Part shown: positions 16,983 to 25,429 of the stretch, in pieces
How positions within the stretch are numbered: the first letter of the stretch is position 1
Layout: every line of letters starts with the position of its first letter
NCBI RefSeq assembly: GCF_900111155.1
Contig: NZ_FOGG01000011.1
Span: 1 to 64,000 of the forward strand
Length of the DNA: 64,000 nucleotides
Direction of reading: 5' to 3'
Origin: Pedobacter rhizosphaerae
GTDB taxonomy: Bacteria; Bacteroidota; Bacteroidia; Sphingobacteriales; Sphingobacteriaceae
Notes under the pieces: model-generated
What the model was told of the DNA's origin: nothing
Database searches by the model: none
What the model saw: only the letters and a program-made list of their open reading frames with translations
Translations under genes and position numbers: made by a program

Positions 16983-16990
16983 TAATTTTG
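16983..16990 (+). promoter_or_regulatory. -7 box TAATTTTG before the SDR gene
   Basis: TAnnTTTG match 18 bases before the ATG of the frameshifted SDR. It suggests that the gene is still transcribed separately from the regulator. Confidence 0.4.
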
Positions 16991-17008
16991 TTATTAAATT
17001 AAAAGACA

Positions 17009-17772
17009 ATGGAAACACAAAATAAAATTGCCCTTGTAACTGGTGGAAGCCGGGGATTAGGAAAAAATGCTGCTTTAAAATTGCGGCTAAAGGGATTGAT
17101 GTAATTGTAACCTATCAATCCAAAAAAGAAGAGGCTGAACACACTGTTGAGGAAATTAAAAAACTTGGTGCCAATGCTGCAGCCCTGCAGCTAGATGTTG
17201 CTGATGCTAAAAGCTTTGGTTCTTTTTTTGAAGAATTGAAGGCGATCTTAAAATCTGTATTTAACAAAGACAAGTTTGATTTCCTGGTTAATAATGCCGG
17301 AGTTGGTGCGCATGCTTCATTTGCCGAAACTACTGAAGAACAATTTGATCATTTGGTGAACATTCACTTTAAAGGTGCTTTCTTTTTAACCCAAAAAGCG
17401 CTTGCCATGCTCAATGACGGTGGGGCTATTATTAACATTTCTACCGGATTAGCCCGTTTTTCACTTCCTGGCTATGCCGCTTATGCCTCAATGAAAGGTG
17501 CAATGGAAACCTTAACTAAATACCAGGCGAAGGAACTGGGTTCAAGAGGCATTAGATCAAACATTGTGGCTCCGGGTGCAATTGAAACGGATTTCAGTGG
17601 TGGCGCGGTTCGGGATAATGCAGATTTAAATAAGGTTATTGCCAGCCAGACTGCCCTGGGCCGTGTAGGTTTACCAGATGATATTGGCGGTGTAATTGCA
17701 TTTTTATGCACGGAAGATGCAAGATGGATCAATGCTCAACGCATTGAGGCTTCGGGTGGTATGTTTTTGTAA
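17009..17772 (+). pseudogene. SDR family oxidoreductase, frame interrupted
   Basis: Corrected, this is a 254-residue short-chain dehydrogenase. The first frame gives TGGSRGLG, the NAD(P)-binding Gly motif, and then stops at 17102 after 31 codons. From about 17080 a second frame continues (IAAKGIDVIVTY) through NNAG, YAAYASMKG (the catalytic Tyr and Lys) and VAPGAIETDF to 17772. One base is missing relative to an open frame, in the A run 17077-17080. That point is also a -1 slippery heptamer, T TTA AAA, at 17074-17080, with an 8-bp stem (17093-17100 with 17114-17121) downstream. Inactivation, a base error, or programmed frameshifting are all possible; a simple lesion is the default. Confidence 0.8.
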
Positions 17773-17776
17773 TTGG

Positions 17777-17847
17777 GTTGCGGGTTGAGTGTTATGGGGC
17801 AAAGGCCGGAATGGTATTTTCCAAAAATCTAACGCACGACCCGCAAC
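17777..17847. repeat. Long-range inverted repeat GTTGCGGGT
   Basis: GTTGCGGGT at 17777-17785 and ACCCGCAAC at 17839-17847 are perfect complements and the match continues imperfectly outward into the loop. No T run follows. It lies just after the SDR gene and resembles other degenerate intergenic words in this window. Confidence 0.5.
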
Positions 17848-17984
17848 TTGCAATTTTATATGTAGCTAAAGCGCTGTAACGGTAAGTGGTTAAACACTTA
17901 ACCTACAACACGCAACTCCTAACTAATTTTAAACCCGACGAAAATAAAAAGGTATCCTTTGGCGTTATTCTTGAAAATCGTCCC

Positions 17985-18674
17985 ATGTTTAAGCTTCTCC
18001 TCCCGTTTTTTATAATCTTATCTTCTTGTTTTACTGTGTTTGCACAAAGGTGGACTGATGCAGAATTCCGTAAGGCCAATACCGCGGCCAATGCTTCTTA
18101 TTTAACTAATGAGGAAAAGAATATTGTTTTATACATGAACCTGATCCGCCTGGATGGCGAGAAATTTTATTACACTTTTTTAGAAGATTATTTTAATACT
18201 TACAACGCCAAGGTGAGAAAGTACAGAAACTATAATGAACTTCGAATTACGCGTAATAACCCTTATTATATATCTCTTCTCAAACATTTACGTGGGGTAA
18301 AAAATCTTCCGATGTTCTACCCAGACGAGCGACTTAGCCTGTTAAGCCGAAATCATGCGGCAGATCTTAATCGAAATAATTTAGAAAGTCATGAGAGTAG
18401 TAATGGAGATAAATTTAACAAAAGGCTGTCCAGGTATTTCCCGAACAAGGCCATGAGTGAAAATATTGATTTTGGCTATTCCAATAGTCTTGATATTGTG
18501 TGCCACCTCTTGCTGGATTGTGGAGTGCCTTCTTTGGGGCATAGATTTAACCTCCTTGATCAAAAATATAAATTGAATACGGTTGGCGTAAGCATTCAGC
18601 CGCATCCATCTTACAGCTGGTGTGCGGTAATTGATTTTGTTTCGCAACCTATATTTTACACCGAGAATCAGTAA
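17985..18674 (+). CDS. CAP domain-containing secreted protein
   Basis: A 229-residue exported protein. The signal peptide ends near TVFAQR. The C-terminal two thirds form a CAP (SCP/PR1) domain: RNHAADLN supplies the first His, SHESSNG follows, SENIDFGY the Glu region and LGHRFNLLD the second His. Bacterial CAP proteins are poorly understood; some bind lipids or act on the cell surface. The in-frame extension to 17886 precedes the signal peptide and is dropped in favour of the ATG at 17985. The gene has no evident operon partner. Confidence 0.85.
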   Translation: MFKLLLPFFIILSSCFTVFAQRWTDAEFRKANTAANASYLTNEEKNIVLYMNLIRLDGEKFYYTFLEDYFNTYNAKVRKYRNYNELRITRNNPYYISLLKHLRGVKNLPMFYPDERLSLLSRNHAADLNRNNLESHESSNGDKFNKRLSRYFPNKAMSENIDFGYSNSLDIVCHLLLDCGVPSLGHRFNLLDQKYKLNTVGVSIQPHPSYSWCAVIDFVSQPIFYTENQ

Positions 18675-18806
18675 AATTTCTTAAATTCAACCATTTGGTA
18701 AAACATTCAGTCTTATCACTAATATCGATACCATAATAGAAAATAACTGTTTGTTTTAACCGCTTTATAAGCCCAATTTTACCAGCGCAAAACTTATTCC
18801 TTAAAT

Positions 18807-20297
18807 ATGAGCGAAAAGAAAAAACTCACTACTGCTTCAGGTATTCCCTATGCCAATAACGAAGATAGCTTAACTGCCGGACCCCGCGGACCGATATTGA
18901 TTGAAGATTTCATTCTGCACGAAAAAATGGCTCACTTTAATCGTGAACGTATTCCGGAGCGGGTGGTACATGCTAAAGGTTCTGGTGCTTATGGTACATT
19001 TACGGTTACCCATGATATTACGCCATATACCAGAGCAAAACTTTTCTCTGAAATTGGAAAGCAAACAAAAACATTTTTACGGTTTTCAACCGTAGGTGGA
19101 GAAAAAGGTTCTGCAGATAGCGAACGTGATCCCCGAGGATTTGCAGTTAAATTTTATACTGAGGATGGCAATTGGGACCTGGTTGGTAACAACACCCCGG
19201 TTTTCTTTGTTAAGGACCCTAAAAAATTTGGCGATTTTATTCATACGCAAAAACGCGATCCTCAAACCAATATGAAAAGCCCCACCATGATGTGGGATTT
19301 TTGGAGCTTAAATCCGGAGAGTTTGCACCAGGTTTTAATTTTGATGAGCGATAGAGGAACGCCATTTTCTTACCGCCATATGGATGGTTTTGGAAGTCAT
19401 ACCTTTTCGTTTTACAACAATAAGCAGGAACGTTTTTATGTAAAGTTTCATTTTAAAACGAAACAAGGGATACAAAACTTCAGCAATGAGGAGGCGGCGC
19501 AAATGAAAGCGCAAGATCCCGATCATGCACAGCGCGATTTGTTTGAATCCATTGAAAACGGAGAATTTCCAAAATGGACGCTTTACATACAGGTTATGCC
19601 TTTCGAGCAAGCCAAAACCTACCACATTAATCCATTCGATTTAACAAAGGTTTGGCCGCATGGCGATTATCCACTGATTGAAGTTGGAGAATTAGAACTC
19701 AATGAAAATCCAGATAATTATTTTGCACATGTAGAGCAGGCTGCATTTGCTCCAGCACATGTGGTGGATGGCATATATTACTCGCCAGACAAAATGTTGC
19801 AGGGCAGAATATTATCTTACCCAGATGCGCAGCGTTATCGCTTAGGGGCAAATTATGAGCAAATTCCGGTTAACCGTTGTCCGTTTGCCGTAAACAACTA
19901 TCAAAGGGATGGTTTAATGCGTGTAGATGGAAATGGCGGCGCAAATCCCAATTATTTCCCGAACAGTTTCGACAATATTGAAGCCGACAGCCACTATAAA
20001 CAAGCTGCCTGGCCGCTAGATTCTTTATTAGCCGATCATTACGATAGAAATGCCGAAGGAGAAAACGACCATTACACCCAACCGGGAAATTTGTATCGTT
20101 TGATGGACTTTGAGGCAAAACAGCATACCGTTAAGAATATTGTAAGCGCCATGGGCGGAATTACAGGGCCAAAGAAAGATGAAATCATCAATCGTCAGCT
20201 TTGCCATTGGTTTAGGGCCGACATGAGCTTAGGATTAGCGATTGCAAAAGGCTTAGAACTCAATTTAGAGAAAGCAATGGAAAGCATGAACCATTAA
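18807..20297 (+). CDS. katA: Catalase (monofunctional, haem)
   Basis: A 496-residue catalase, the length of small-subunit (clade 3) enzymes, which dismutate hydrogen peroxide in the cytoplasm. [17 protein letters not shown] contains the catalytic His, [19 protein letters not shown] follows the catalytic Asn region, and [12 protein letters not shown] carries the proximal haem Tyr. The start [20 protein letters not shown] is typical. It stands alone with a strong terminator. The symbol katA is by family; katE-type naming is also used. Confidence 0.95.
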   Translation: MSEKKKLTTASGIPYANNEDSLTAGPRGPILIEDFILHEKMAHFNRERIPERVVHAKGSGAYGTFTVTHDITPYTRAKLFSEIGKQTKTFLRFSTVGGEKGSADSERDPRGFAVKFYTEDGNWDLVGNNTPVFFVKDPKKFGDFIHTQKRDPQTNMKSPTMMWDFWSLNPESLHQVLILMSDRGTPFSYRHMDGFGSHTFSFYNNKQERFYVKFHFKTKQGIQNFSNEEAAQMKAQDPDHAQRDLFESIENGEFPKWTLYIQVMPFEQAKTYHINPFDLTKVWPHGDYPLIEVGELELNENPDNYFAHVEQAAFAPAHVVDGIYYSPDKMLQGRILSYPDAQRYRLGANYEQIPVNRCPFAVNNYQRDGLMRVDGNGGANPNYFPNSFDNIEADSHYKQAAWPLDSLLADHYDRNAEGENDHYTQPGNLYRLMDFEAKQHTVKNIVSAMGGITGPKKDEIINRQLCHWFRADMSLGLAIAKGLELNLEKAMESMNH

Positions 20298-20305
20298 ATT
20301 ACATC

Positions 20306-20347
20306 AGCTAAAAAAGCGTCTTTAAATTTCAAGACGCTTTTTTAGCT
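20306..20347 (+). terminator. Strong terminator after catalase
   Basis: AGCTAAAAAAGCGTCTT at 20306-20322 is perfectly complementary to AAGACGCTTTTTTAGCT at 20331-20347, around a short loop with a T run in the distal arm. Confidence 0.9.
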
Positions 20348-20356
20348 TTAAACAAT

Positions 20357-20364
20357 TACCTTTG
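20357..20364 (+). promoter_or_regulatory. -7 box TACCTTTG before gtrA-like gene
   Basis: TAnnTTTG match 21 bases before the ATG of the GtrA-family gene, directly after the catalase terminator. Confidence 0.45.
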
Positions 20365-20385
20365 CCCAAACATCAAGAATAATCA

Positions 20386-20877
20386 ATGCGCAAAGCCATT
20401 TTAGCCTTTATAGATTTTTTCTACCCTCCTTTTAAAAAATATATTTCCCTTCATAATTTCAGGTATCTGGCTACTGGTGGCAGTACATTCGTTTTAGGGC
20501 AGGTAATTTTCTATATTGCTTATAACTATTTATTTTTAAACGACTTAAAATATCTAGACTTTACTATAAGTCGTAATTCGATATCACTGGCCGTCGAATT
20601 TGCTGTGGTTATTCCATATAGCTTCATTTTAAACAAGTACATCATATTTACGCATAGCGAGGTAAAATCACGGGTTCAGTTATTTCGTTTTTTAAACCTA
20701 CAACTCATTAATATGTTGTTAAATTATGTGTTGATGAAAGGATTTACCGATATTCTTAATATTTATCCAACCATCTCCAGATTAATTGTCGGGGTTAGTA
20801 TTGCAGGATTTAGCTATATCTATCAGCATTACTTTACTTTCAGTGTTAAAAAATTCGGAAAGAAAAATAAACATTAA
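20386..20877 (+). CDS. GtrA family membrane protein
   Basis: A 163-residue protein with four predicted membrane helices (around FRYLATGGSTFVLGQVIFYI, LAVEFAVVIPYSFILNKYI, QLINMLLNYVLM and LIVGVSIAGFSYIYQ). GtrA-family proteins are thought to help move lipid-linked sugars across the inner membrane or to accompany glycosyltransferases. No glycosyltransferase is adjacent, so the carrier substrate is unknown. It follows the catalase terminator and has its own promoter word. Confidence 0.85.
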   Translation: MRKAILAFIDFFYPPFKKYISLHNFRYLATGGSTFVLGQVIFYIAYNYLFLNDLKYLDFTISRNSISLAVEFAVVIPYSFILNKYIIFTHSEVKSRVQLFRFLNLQLINMLLNYVLMKGFTDILNIYPTISRLIVGVSIAGFSYIYQHYFTFSVKKFGKKNKH

Positions 20878-20922
20878 TACTGAGAAGCGTTTTACTGTCC
20901 CATTTGCACTTAATTTACGTTC

Positions 20923-21138
20923 ATAAACCCGATTGTAGCGAAAATACTTTTTGTTGTATTTCTTGTTCTTCTAATGGTGCATGCTCACAAAAAGATTGCA
21001 GCGAAAGCGGGACCCAACGAAACCGAAAAGCACTGCCCTTGCTTTTCAGAATATTTTAAAACCTTTATTAAACTTTATTTACCTGGTCCTGTTAAATATA
21101 ACGGTAAGCTCCTTGCTTTGATTGAACCAACATCCTAA
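20923..21138 (+). CDS. Possible small membrane-anchored protein, start uncertain
   Basis: A short open frame that I do not recognise. From the ATG at 20974 it codes for 54 residues with CPC (HCPCFSEYFKTF) and PGPVKYNGK. In the same frame just upstream is AKILFVVFLVLLM, a good membrane helix, reaching an ATA at 20923 that would read as the first codon of INPIVAKIL. No ATG, GTG or TTG is available there, so either the rare ATA is used, the start has mutated, or translation begins at 20974 without the helix. Codon choice looks like that of coding DNA. It sits 30 bases before the aromatic hydroxylase gene. Confidence 0.4.
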   Translation: MNPIVAKILFVVFLVLLMVHAHKKIAAKAGPNETEKHCPCFSEYFKTFIKLYLPGPVKYNGKLLALIEPTS

Positions 21139-21168
21139 CTTAGCCTCCAACTAACTATTATAATACCC

Positions 21169-22938
21169 ATGAGCGATTTTAACAATGCGCAGGTGGCCAA
21201 GTTGCCCAAGCATTTAAAGCAATTTATTGTTGCCCAAAATTACGAAAAGTATACGCCTATAGATCAGGCGGTGTGGCGTTACGTAATGCGACAAAATTAT
21301 AGTTACCTAAAAAATGTAGCCTACTACCCCTACATAAAAGGTTTGCAAAGAGCGGGCTTAAGTATTGAGTACATCCCCGATTTACAAACCATGAACGATA
21401 ACCTGGGTAAGATTGGCTGGGGTGCAGTAACCGTAGATGGTTTTATCCCCCCTGCTGCCTTTATGGAATACCAAGCCTATCGCGTATTGGTTATTGCCGC
21501 CGATATTAGACAGATTAATCACATTGAATATACGCCTGCACCCGACATCATACACGAAAGTGCCGGCCATGCACCCATTATAGCCGATACCGACTACAAC
21601 AATTACCTCAGTTACTTTGGCTCCATTGGAGCGAAAGCGATGTTCTCGGCCAAAGATTTTGAGCTTTATGAGGCCATTAGAAGGCTATCCATCTTAAAAG
21701 AAGCCCATGATACAGCGGAGGCAGAGATTGTTAAAGCCGAAAAAGAACTGAGATACATTAGTGAGAATATGGGTGAACCATCGGAAATGGCTTTATTAGG
21801 GCGCTTACACTGGTGGACGGTAGAGTATGGTCTTATAGGCACACTGGAAGATCCCAAAATTTATGGTGCGGGCCTCCTCTCTTCTATTGGAGAAAGTGCT
21901 AGTTGTATGAACAGAGATGTGGAAAAATTATGGTATAACATTGATACAATAAATTATCCATACGATATTACCAAGCCACAACCACAATTGTTTGTAACGC
22001 CCAATTTTCAAAATTTAATTGATGTTTTAGAACAATTTGCCGATACCATGGCTTTCAGGCGTGGTGGAGCTGAAGGAATTATGAAAGCGATAGCCTGCAA
22101 AAATGTTGCTACCGCAGTTTATAGCTCTGGTTTGCAGGTAAGCGGTGTGTTTACTGATGTAGGCCTGGCACCGAATGACGATGTAACTTTTATTAAAACA
22201 AGTGGACCAACTGCCCTGGCTTTTGAAGGAAAGCAGCTTAGCAGCCATGGGAAAGATTACCATAAAGATGGTTTTTCGTCGCCAGTGGGCAAATTGAACA
22301 AGCAAAGCAAAGCCCTGGAAGATTACACAGACCAAGACTTGTACGACGCAGGAATTATAGTTTATAAAAACGTTGATATTACTTTTGAAAGTGGAATATC
22401 GGTAAATGGAATTGTAAAACAGATTCTTAAGAAAGCAGATAAAATTATCCTGATTGTTTTTGATAATTGTACCGTAAAAGAAAGCAAGGGCAACATTTTA
22501 TTTAAGCCAGAGTGGGGAACTTATGATATGGCCGTGGGATTAAAAATAGTTTCTGTTTATAATGGAGCAGCAGATAAGGATGCTTTCGAAGAAATTACCC
22601 TTATTAGTGATGAAAAAACCCATCATTATCATTATAGCGACAAAACTATTGCCCTGCACAACCTGTACAAGCAAGTTAGGGAAATTAGAAAAAGTGCTGA
22701 GCATTTAGATGAGCTTGAAAATATTTTCGGGCAGCTTAAGGCTGATCACCGTGGAGACTGGCTTTGCGCGCTGGAAATACTGGAAATTTTATATCACCAG
22801 CAGAATAATAAACAACTGGAGAAAGAGGTACAAGTATACCTGGAGATTAAAGCCAGCAAGGAAGCAGATCACACGAAGTTAATTAACGATGGTTTACATG
22901 TGATTAAGAATCCGGTTAACCAATTAATTGAGGAATAA
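21169..22938 (+). CDS. Biopterin-dependent aromatic amino acid hydroxylase
   Basis: A 589-residue protein with the catalytic fold of phenylalanine/tyrosine/tryptophan hydroxylases. The iron site is IIHESAGH (His129, His134), and Glu near residue 219 in WWTVEYGLIG is the likely third ligand. That Glu is about 85 residues after the second His; in the animal and classical bacterial enzymes the gap is about 40. The extra part is a charged helix (TAEAEIVKAEKELRYI). About 260 residues follow the catalytic region, with no assigned domain. Phenylalanine 4-hydroxylation to tyrosine is the best guess, given the tyrosine-degradation genes 4-9 kb away. Confidence 0.88.
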   Translation: MSDFNNAQVAKLPKHLKQFIVAQNYEKYTPIDQAVWRYVMRQNYSYLKNVAYYPYIKGLQRAGLSIEYIPDLQTMNDNLGKIGWGAVTVDGFIPPAAFMEYQAYRVLVIAADIRQINHIEYTPAPDIIHESAGHAPIIADTDYNNYLSYFGSIGAKAMFSAKDFELYEAIRRLSILKEAHDTAEAEIVKAEKELRYISENMGEPSEMALLGRLHWWTVEYGLIGTLEDPKIYGAGLLSSIGESASCMNRDVEKLWYNIDTINYPYDITKPQPQLFVTPNFQNLIDVLEQFADTMAFRRGGAEGIMKAIACKNVATAVYSSGLQVSGVFTDVGLAPNDDVTFIKTSGPTALAFEGKQLSSHGKDYHKDGFSSPVGKLNKQSKALEDYTDQDLYDAGIIVYKNVDITFESGISVNGIVKQILKKADKIILIVFDNCTVKESKGNILFKPEWGTYDMAVGLKIVSVYNGAADKDAFEEITLISDEKTHHYHYSDKTIALHNLYKQVREIRKSAEHLDELENIFGQLKADHRGDWLCALEILEILYHQQNNKQLEKEVQVYLEIKASKEADHTKLINDGLHVIKNPVNQLIEE

Positions 22939-22984
22939 AAAATAAAGCTTAAACCTTTAACTTTACAGTTTTTAAAATATTTAG

Positions 22985-23686
22985 ATGAATATCATTATTA
23001 CCGGTGCCAGTAGCGGAATTGGATTTGAAACCGCTTTAGAGTTTAGCTTACAAAAAGAAAATAAGGTTGTTGCCATTGCGAGGTCTGCAGATAAACTCCG
23101 TAAATTACTAGAAATAGCAAGGGGAATTAACCCTGACTGTACTCTATTACCTGTAGAATTTGACATTGTGAATGATGATTATGCCGCATTAATTCCATTT
23201 TTACAAGAAAGGTTAGGCAACATTGATATATTGATTAATAATGCAGGAGCTTTAATTAACAAGCCTTTTTTAGAAACCACTGAAATGGATTTGGGAGAAA
23301 TGCTGCAAAGCAATGTGATTTCACACTTCAGGATGATTCAAAATGTTTTACCATTGATGAAGGCTGGAAGTCATATTGTTAATATTGGCAGTATGGGCGG
23401 TTTTCAGGGAAGCGTTAAGTTTCCGGGCTTATCTGCTTATTCTGCAAGTAAAGCGGCATTACATACCCTTACAGAGTGTTTAGCCTTTGAATTGGCCGAT
23501 AAGGAAATTAAAGTAAATTGCCTGGCATTAGGATCAGCACAAACCGAGATGCTTGAAGCTGCTTTTCCAGGCTACCAAAGCCCTGTAATGGCATTTGAAA
23601 TGGGCAAATACATTGCTGATTTCGCTAAAACGGCACACAAATTTTTCAATGGTAAGATACTTCCGGTTGCGGTTACAACACCATAG
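22985..23686 (+). CDS. SDR family oxidoreductase
   Basis: A 233-residue short-chain dehydrogenase. TGASSGIG (residues 6-13) binds NAD(P), NNAGAL is the active-site Asn region, and YSASKAALH has the catalytic Tyr-x-x-x-Lys. It follows the aromatic hydroxylase by 46 bases on the same strand. Dihydropteridine reductases, which recycle the pterin cofactor of such hydroxylases, belong to the same superfamily, so a role in pterin recycling is possible, but the sequence alone does not show it. The frame is intact, unlike the SDR at 17.0 kb. Confidence 0.85.
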   Translation: MNIIITGASSGIGFETALEFSLQKENKVVAIARSADKLRKLLEIARGINPDCTLLPVEFDIVNDDYAALIPFLQERLGNIDILINNAGALINKPFLETTEMDLGEMLQSNVISHFRMIQNVLPLMKAGSHIVNIGSMGGFQGSVKFPGLSAYSASKAALHTLTECLAFELADKEIKVNCLALGSAQTEMLEAAFPGYQSPVMAFEMGKYIADFAKTAHKFFNGKILPVAVTTP

Positions 23687-23771
23687 TTTTTCTTTTGTTT
23701 AAATTATTTTAACTTTTTTACAACAGTTTATCTATTTATTTGTTGTGAATAGAAATCTAATTTAATAACCT

Positions 23772-24134
23772 ATGGAAACAAACAATTTTACTACCACAAC
23801 GGAAGACGGAAAAACCGCAAGCATTGTAAGTTATTTCACCATTATTGGCTGGTTAATAGCCTTTTTTGCAATGCACAAAGACAAAAAAACTGATTTGGGT
23901 AGTTACCAGTTGAGACAAACCTTGTTGCTTCATTTGATTAACATTGGCCTTGGTGTTTTAAGCAACATCTTACTTGTTATCACTGCATCAGTTTCAATCG
24001 GTTACATTTTCTACGCCCTCTACCTTGTACTTTTTGTACTTTGGATTATAGGCTTTATTGGTGCGGTTAATGGTCAGAAAAAACCAATTCCCCTGGTTGG
24101 TGAAAAAGCTCAAAGCATTTTCCCGCAAATTTAA
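23772..24134 (+). CDS. DUF4870 family small membrane protein
   Basis: A 120-residue protein with about three membrane helices. KTASIVSYFTIIGWLIA, YQLRQTLLLHLINIGLGVL and the C-terminal VLWIIGFIGAVNGQKKPIP match the DUF4870/Tic20-like layout, in which the second helix begins with a conserved (F/L)RQ segment. Function is unknown. The gene starts 85 bases after the SDR gene and ends at a strong terminator, so it may form the tail of that transcript or stand alone. Confidence 0.8.
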   Translation: METNNFTTTTEDGKTASIVSYFTIIGWLIAFFAMHKDKKTDLGSYQLRQTLLLHLINIGLGVLSNILLVITASVSIGYIFYALYLVLFVLWIIGFIGAVNGQKKPIPLVGEKAQSIFPQI

Positions 24135-24154
24135 CCATCAACAAAAAATAAGTT

Positions 24155-24184
24155 AAAAGCCCTGATCAGTGATCAGGGCTTTTT
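24155..24184 (+). terminator. Terminator after DUF4870 gene
   Basis: AAAGCCCTGATCA pairs perfectly with TGATCAGGGCTTT around one base and ends in T. Confidence 0.9.
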
Positions 24185-24230
24185 GTTTCAACTCATTTTC
24201 AACATTTTAATGAGATTATATTTTTTCTTC

Positions 24231-24238
24231 TATCTTTG
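24231..24238 (+). promoter_or_regulatory. -7 box TATCTTTG before NlpC/P60 gene
   Basis: Exact TAnnTTTG match, six bases before the ATG at 24245. It makes the message leaderless or nearly so and rules out the in-frame TTG at 24236, which lies inside the box. Confidence 0.6.
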
Positions 24239-24244
24239 GAATCA

Positions 24245-24796
24245 ATGAAGAAAATTATAGTCCCGATTTTGTTTTTCATTTTATTTACCACTACCGGAAA
24301 ATCACAAACAATTATTCCGGCACAGTATCAGGAGGTAATAAAAAAATTGGTCGCCAATCTTCCGAAAGAAGTTAAAGATGCCGACAAGTCCAATCATTCA
24401 GGAACCAGTTCAACCAGCTTAATAGATTTTGCCAAAAGTATGCTCGGTATTCCCTATCGTTATGCAACCAGCAATCCAAAAGTAGGTTTTGATTGTTCGG
24501 GTTTTGTGAGCTACGTGTTTAGTAATTTTGGCTTTAAAGTACCTCGATCATCGGTAGAATTTAGCAGTACCGGTAAAGAAGTGAGCTTAGACAACGCCAA
24601 AGTGGGCGATGTACTTATTTTCACGGGCAGTAACCCTCGGGTAAGAAGAATTGGCCATGTCGGAATTATCTATTCTATTGACGGTGATGGGATTAAATTT
24701 ATTCATGCTTCATCTGGAAAAGCACATGGTGTAACCATCACTTCACTAGATGGTTATTACAAAAGTCGCTTCATCAAAGCGGTCACTATTCTTTAA
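24245..24796 (+). CDS. NlpC/P60 family cell-wall peptidase (C40)
   Basis: A 183-residue exported hydrolase. A signal peptide (MKKIIVPILFFILFTTT) precedes a single NlpC/P60 domain: GIPYRYATSNPKVGFDCSGF contains the catalytic Cys, GHVGIIYS the catalytic His and IHASSGK the third polar residue. Such enzymes cut peptide bonds in peptidoglycan, often between D-Glu and diaminopimelate. No separate binding domain is seen. Its stop lies one base before the stop of the convergent YdeI-like gene, with no terminator between them. Confidence 0.9.
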   Translation: MKKIIVPILFFILFTTTGKSQTIIPAQYQEVIKKLVANLPKEVKDADKSNHSGTSSTSLIDFAKSMLGIPYRYATSNPKVGFDCSGFVSYVFSNFGFKVPRSSVEFSSTGKEVSLDNAKVGDVLIFTGSNPRVRRIGHVGIIYSIDGDGIKFIHASSGKAHGVTITSLDGYYKSRFIKAVTIL

Positions 24797-24797
24797 T

Positions 24798-25403
24798 TTA
24801 CTTTTTGTATTTCCACATACGGGTTTTGCCTTCGGCGATCCATTCTACGGCGGTATCTAACCTTTTCTGTTTTGTAGCTTCGGTTTTAGCTTCTTCCAGC
24901 CACTCTATATATTCCTTCTTATTCGAATAGCTAAAATTCTGGAAGGTTGATAAAGCCGACGGATCTTCCTGCAGGGCATCTAAAAAATATTGTGGAGTAG
25001 CGATTTCCTTTTTCTCGGTTGTTTTGGGCTTTGAGGGTAGCTTTACCCCTTCTTCATTCAATTTTATCGCTTGTTGAATGTAATCGATCAATACTTCATC
25101 ACTTGGAAGATCATCAAAAGATTTTATCTGCCCCAGGCCACCCATTGCCTCTGCACTATCTTTAAAAATTCCGAGATCATCTTGCATAATGGAAGCTTTC
25201 CAAAAACCAAAAACACAATGCTTTTTGAATGAAGCCATGTGGCAGACTGTTCCTTTAAAATCAAAAAAGGGCATTCCCCATTTAATTTTTTCCTCAATTC
25301 TGGCATCTGCCCGATGAACAAGACTTCTAAGATGGTCTAAAATAGGAATTGCAAATTCTGCCGAATTTGCAATGTATTGATCTACCTGTACAATTGTATT
25401 CAT
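24798..25403 (-). CDS. YdeI-like protein (DUF1801 plus OmdA domain)
   Basis: A 201-residue cytoplasmic protein. The N-terminal half has the DUF1801 pattern (IKWGMPFFDFKGTVCHMA, HCVFGFWKASI). The C-terminal part, with FLDALQEDPSALSTFQNFSY followed by KKEYIEWLEEAKTEATKQKR, matches the bacteriocin-protection YdeI/OmdA family. Some relatives affect tolerance to cationic peptides; the mechanism is unclear. It is third in a minus-strand run after the fumarylacetoacetase-family and flavin-reductase genes, 26 bases downstream, so it is probably co-transcribed, though no pathway link is evident. Confidence 0.8.
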   Translation of the reverse strand: MNTIVQVDQYIANSAEFAIPILDHLRSLVHRADARIEEKIKWGMPFFDFKGTVCHMASFKKHCVFGFWKASIMQDDLGIFKDSAEAMGGLGQIKSFDDLPSDEVLIDYIQQAIKLNEEGVKLPSKPKTTEKKEIATPQYFLDALQEDPSALSTFQNFSYSNKKEYIEWLEEAKTEATKQKRLDTAVEWIAEGKTRMWKYKK

Positions 25404-25429
25404 GGTAAGGAAATTAGGCTTACCTAAAT

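Noticed and set aside
18870..20118. Several open frames opposite or overlapping catalase.
   Set aside because: They are shadows of the catalase gene's codon bias and have no recognisable motifs.
20938..21062. A cysteine-rich frame overlapping the small membrane-like frame.
   Set aside because: It has no start codon, and the other frame has a plausible helix and better codon choice.
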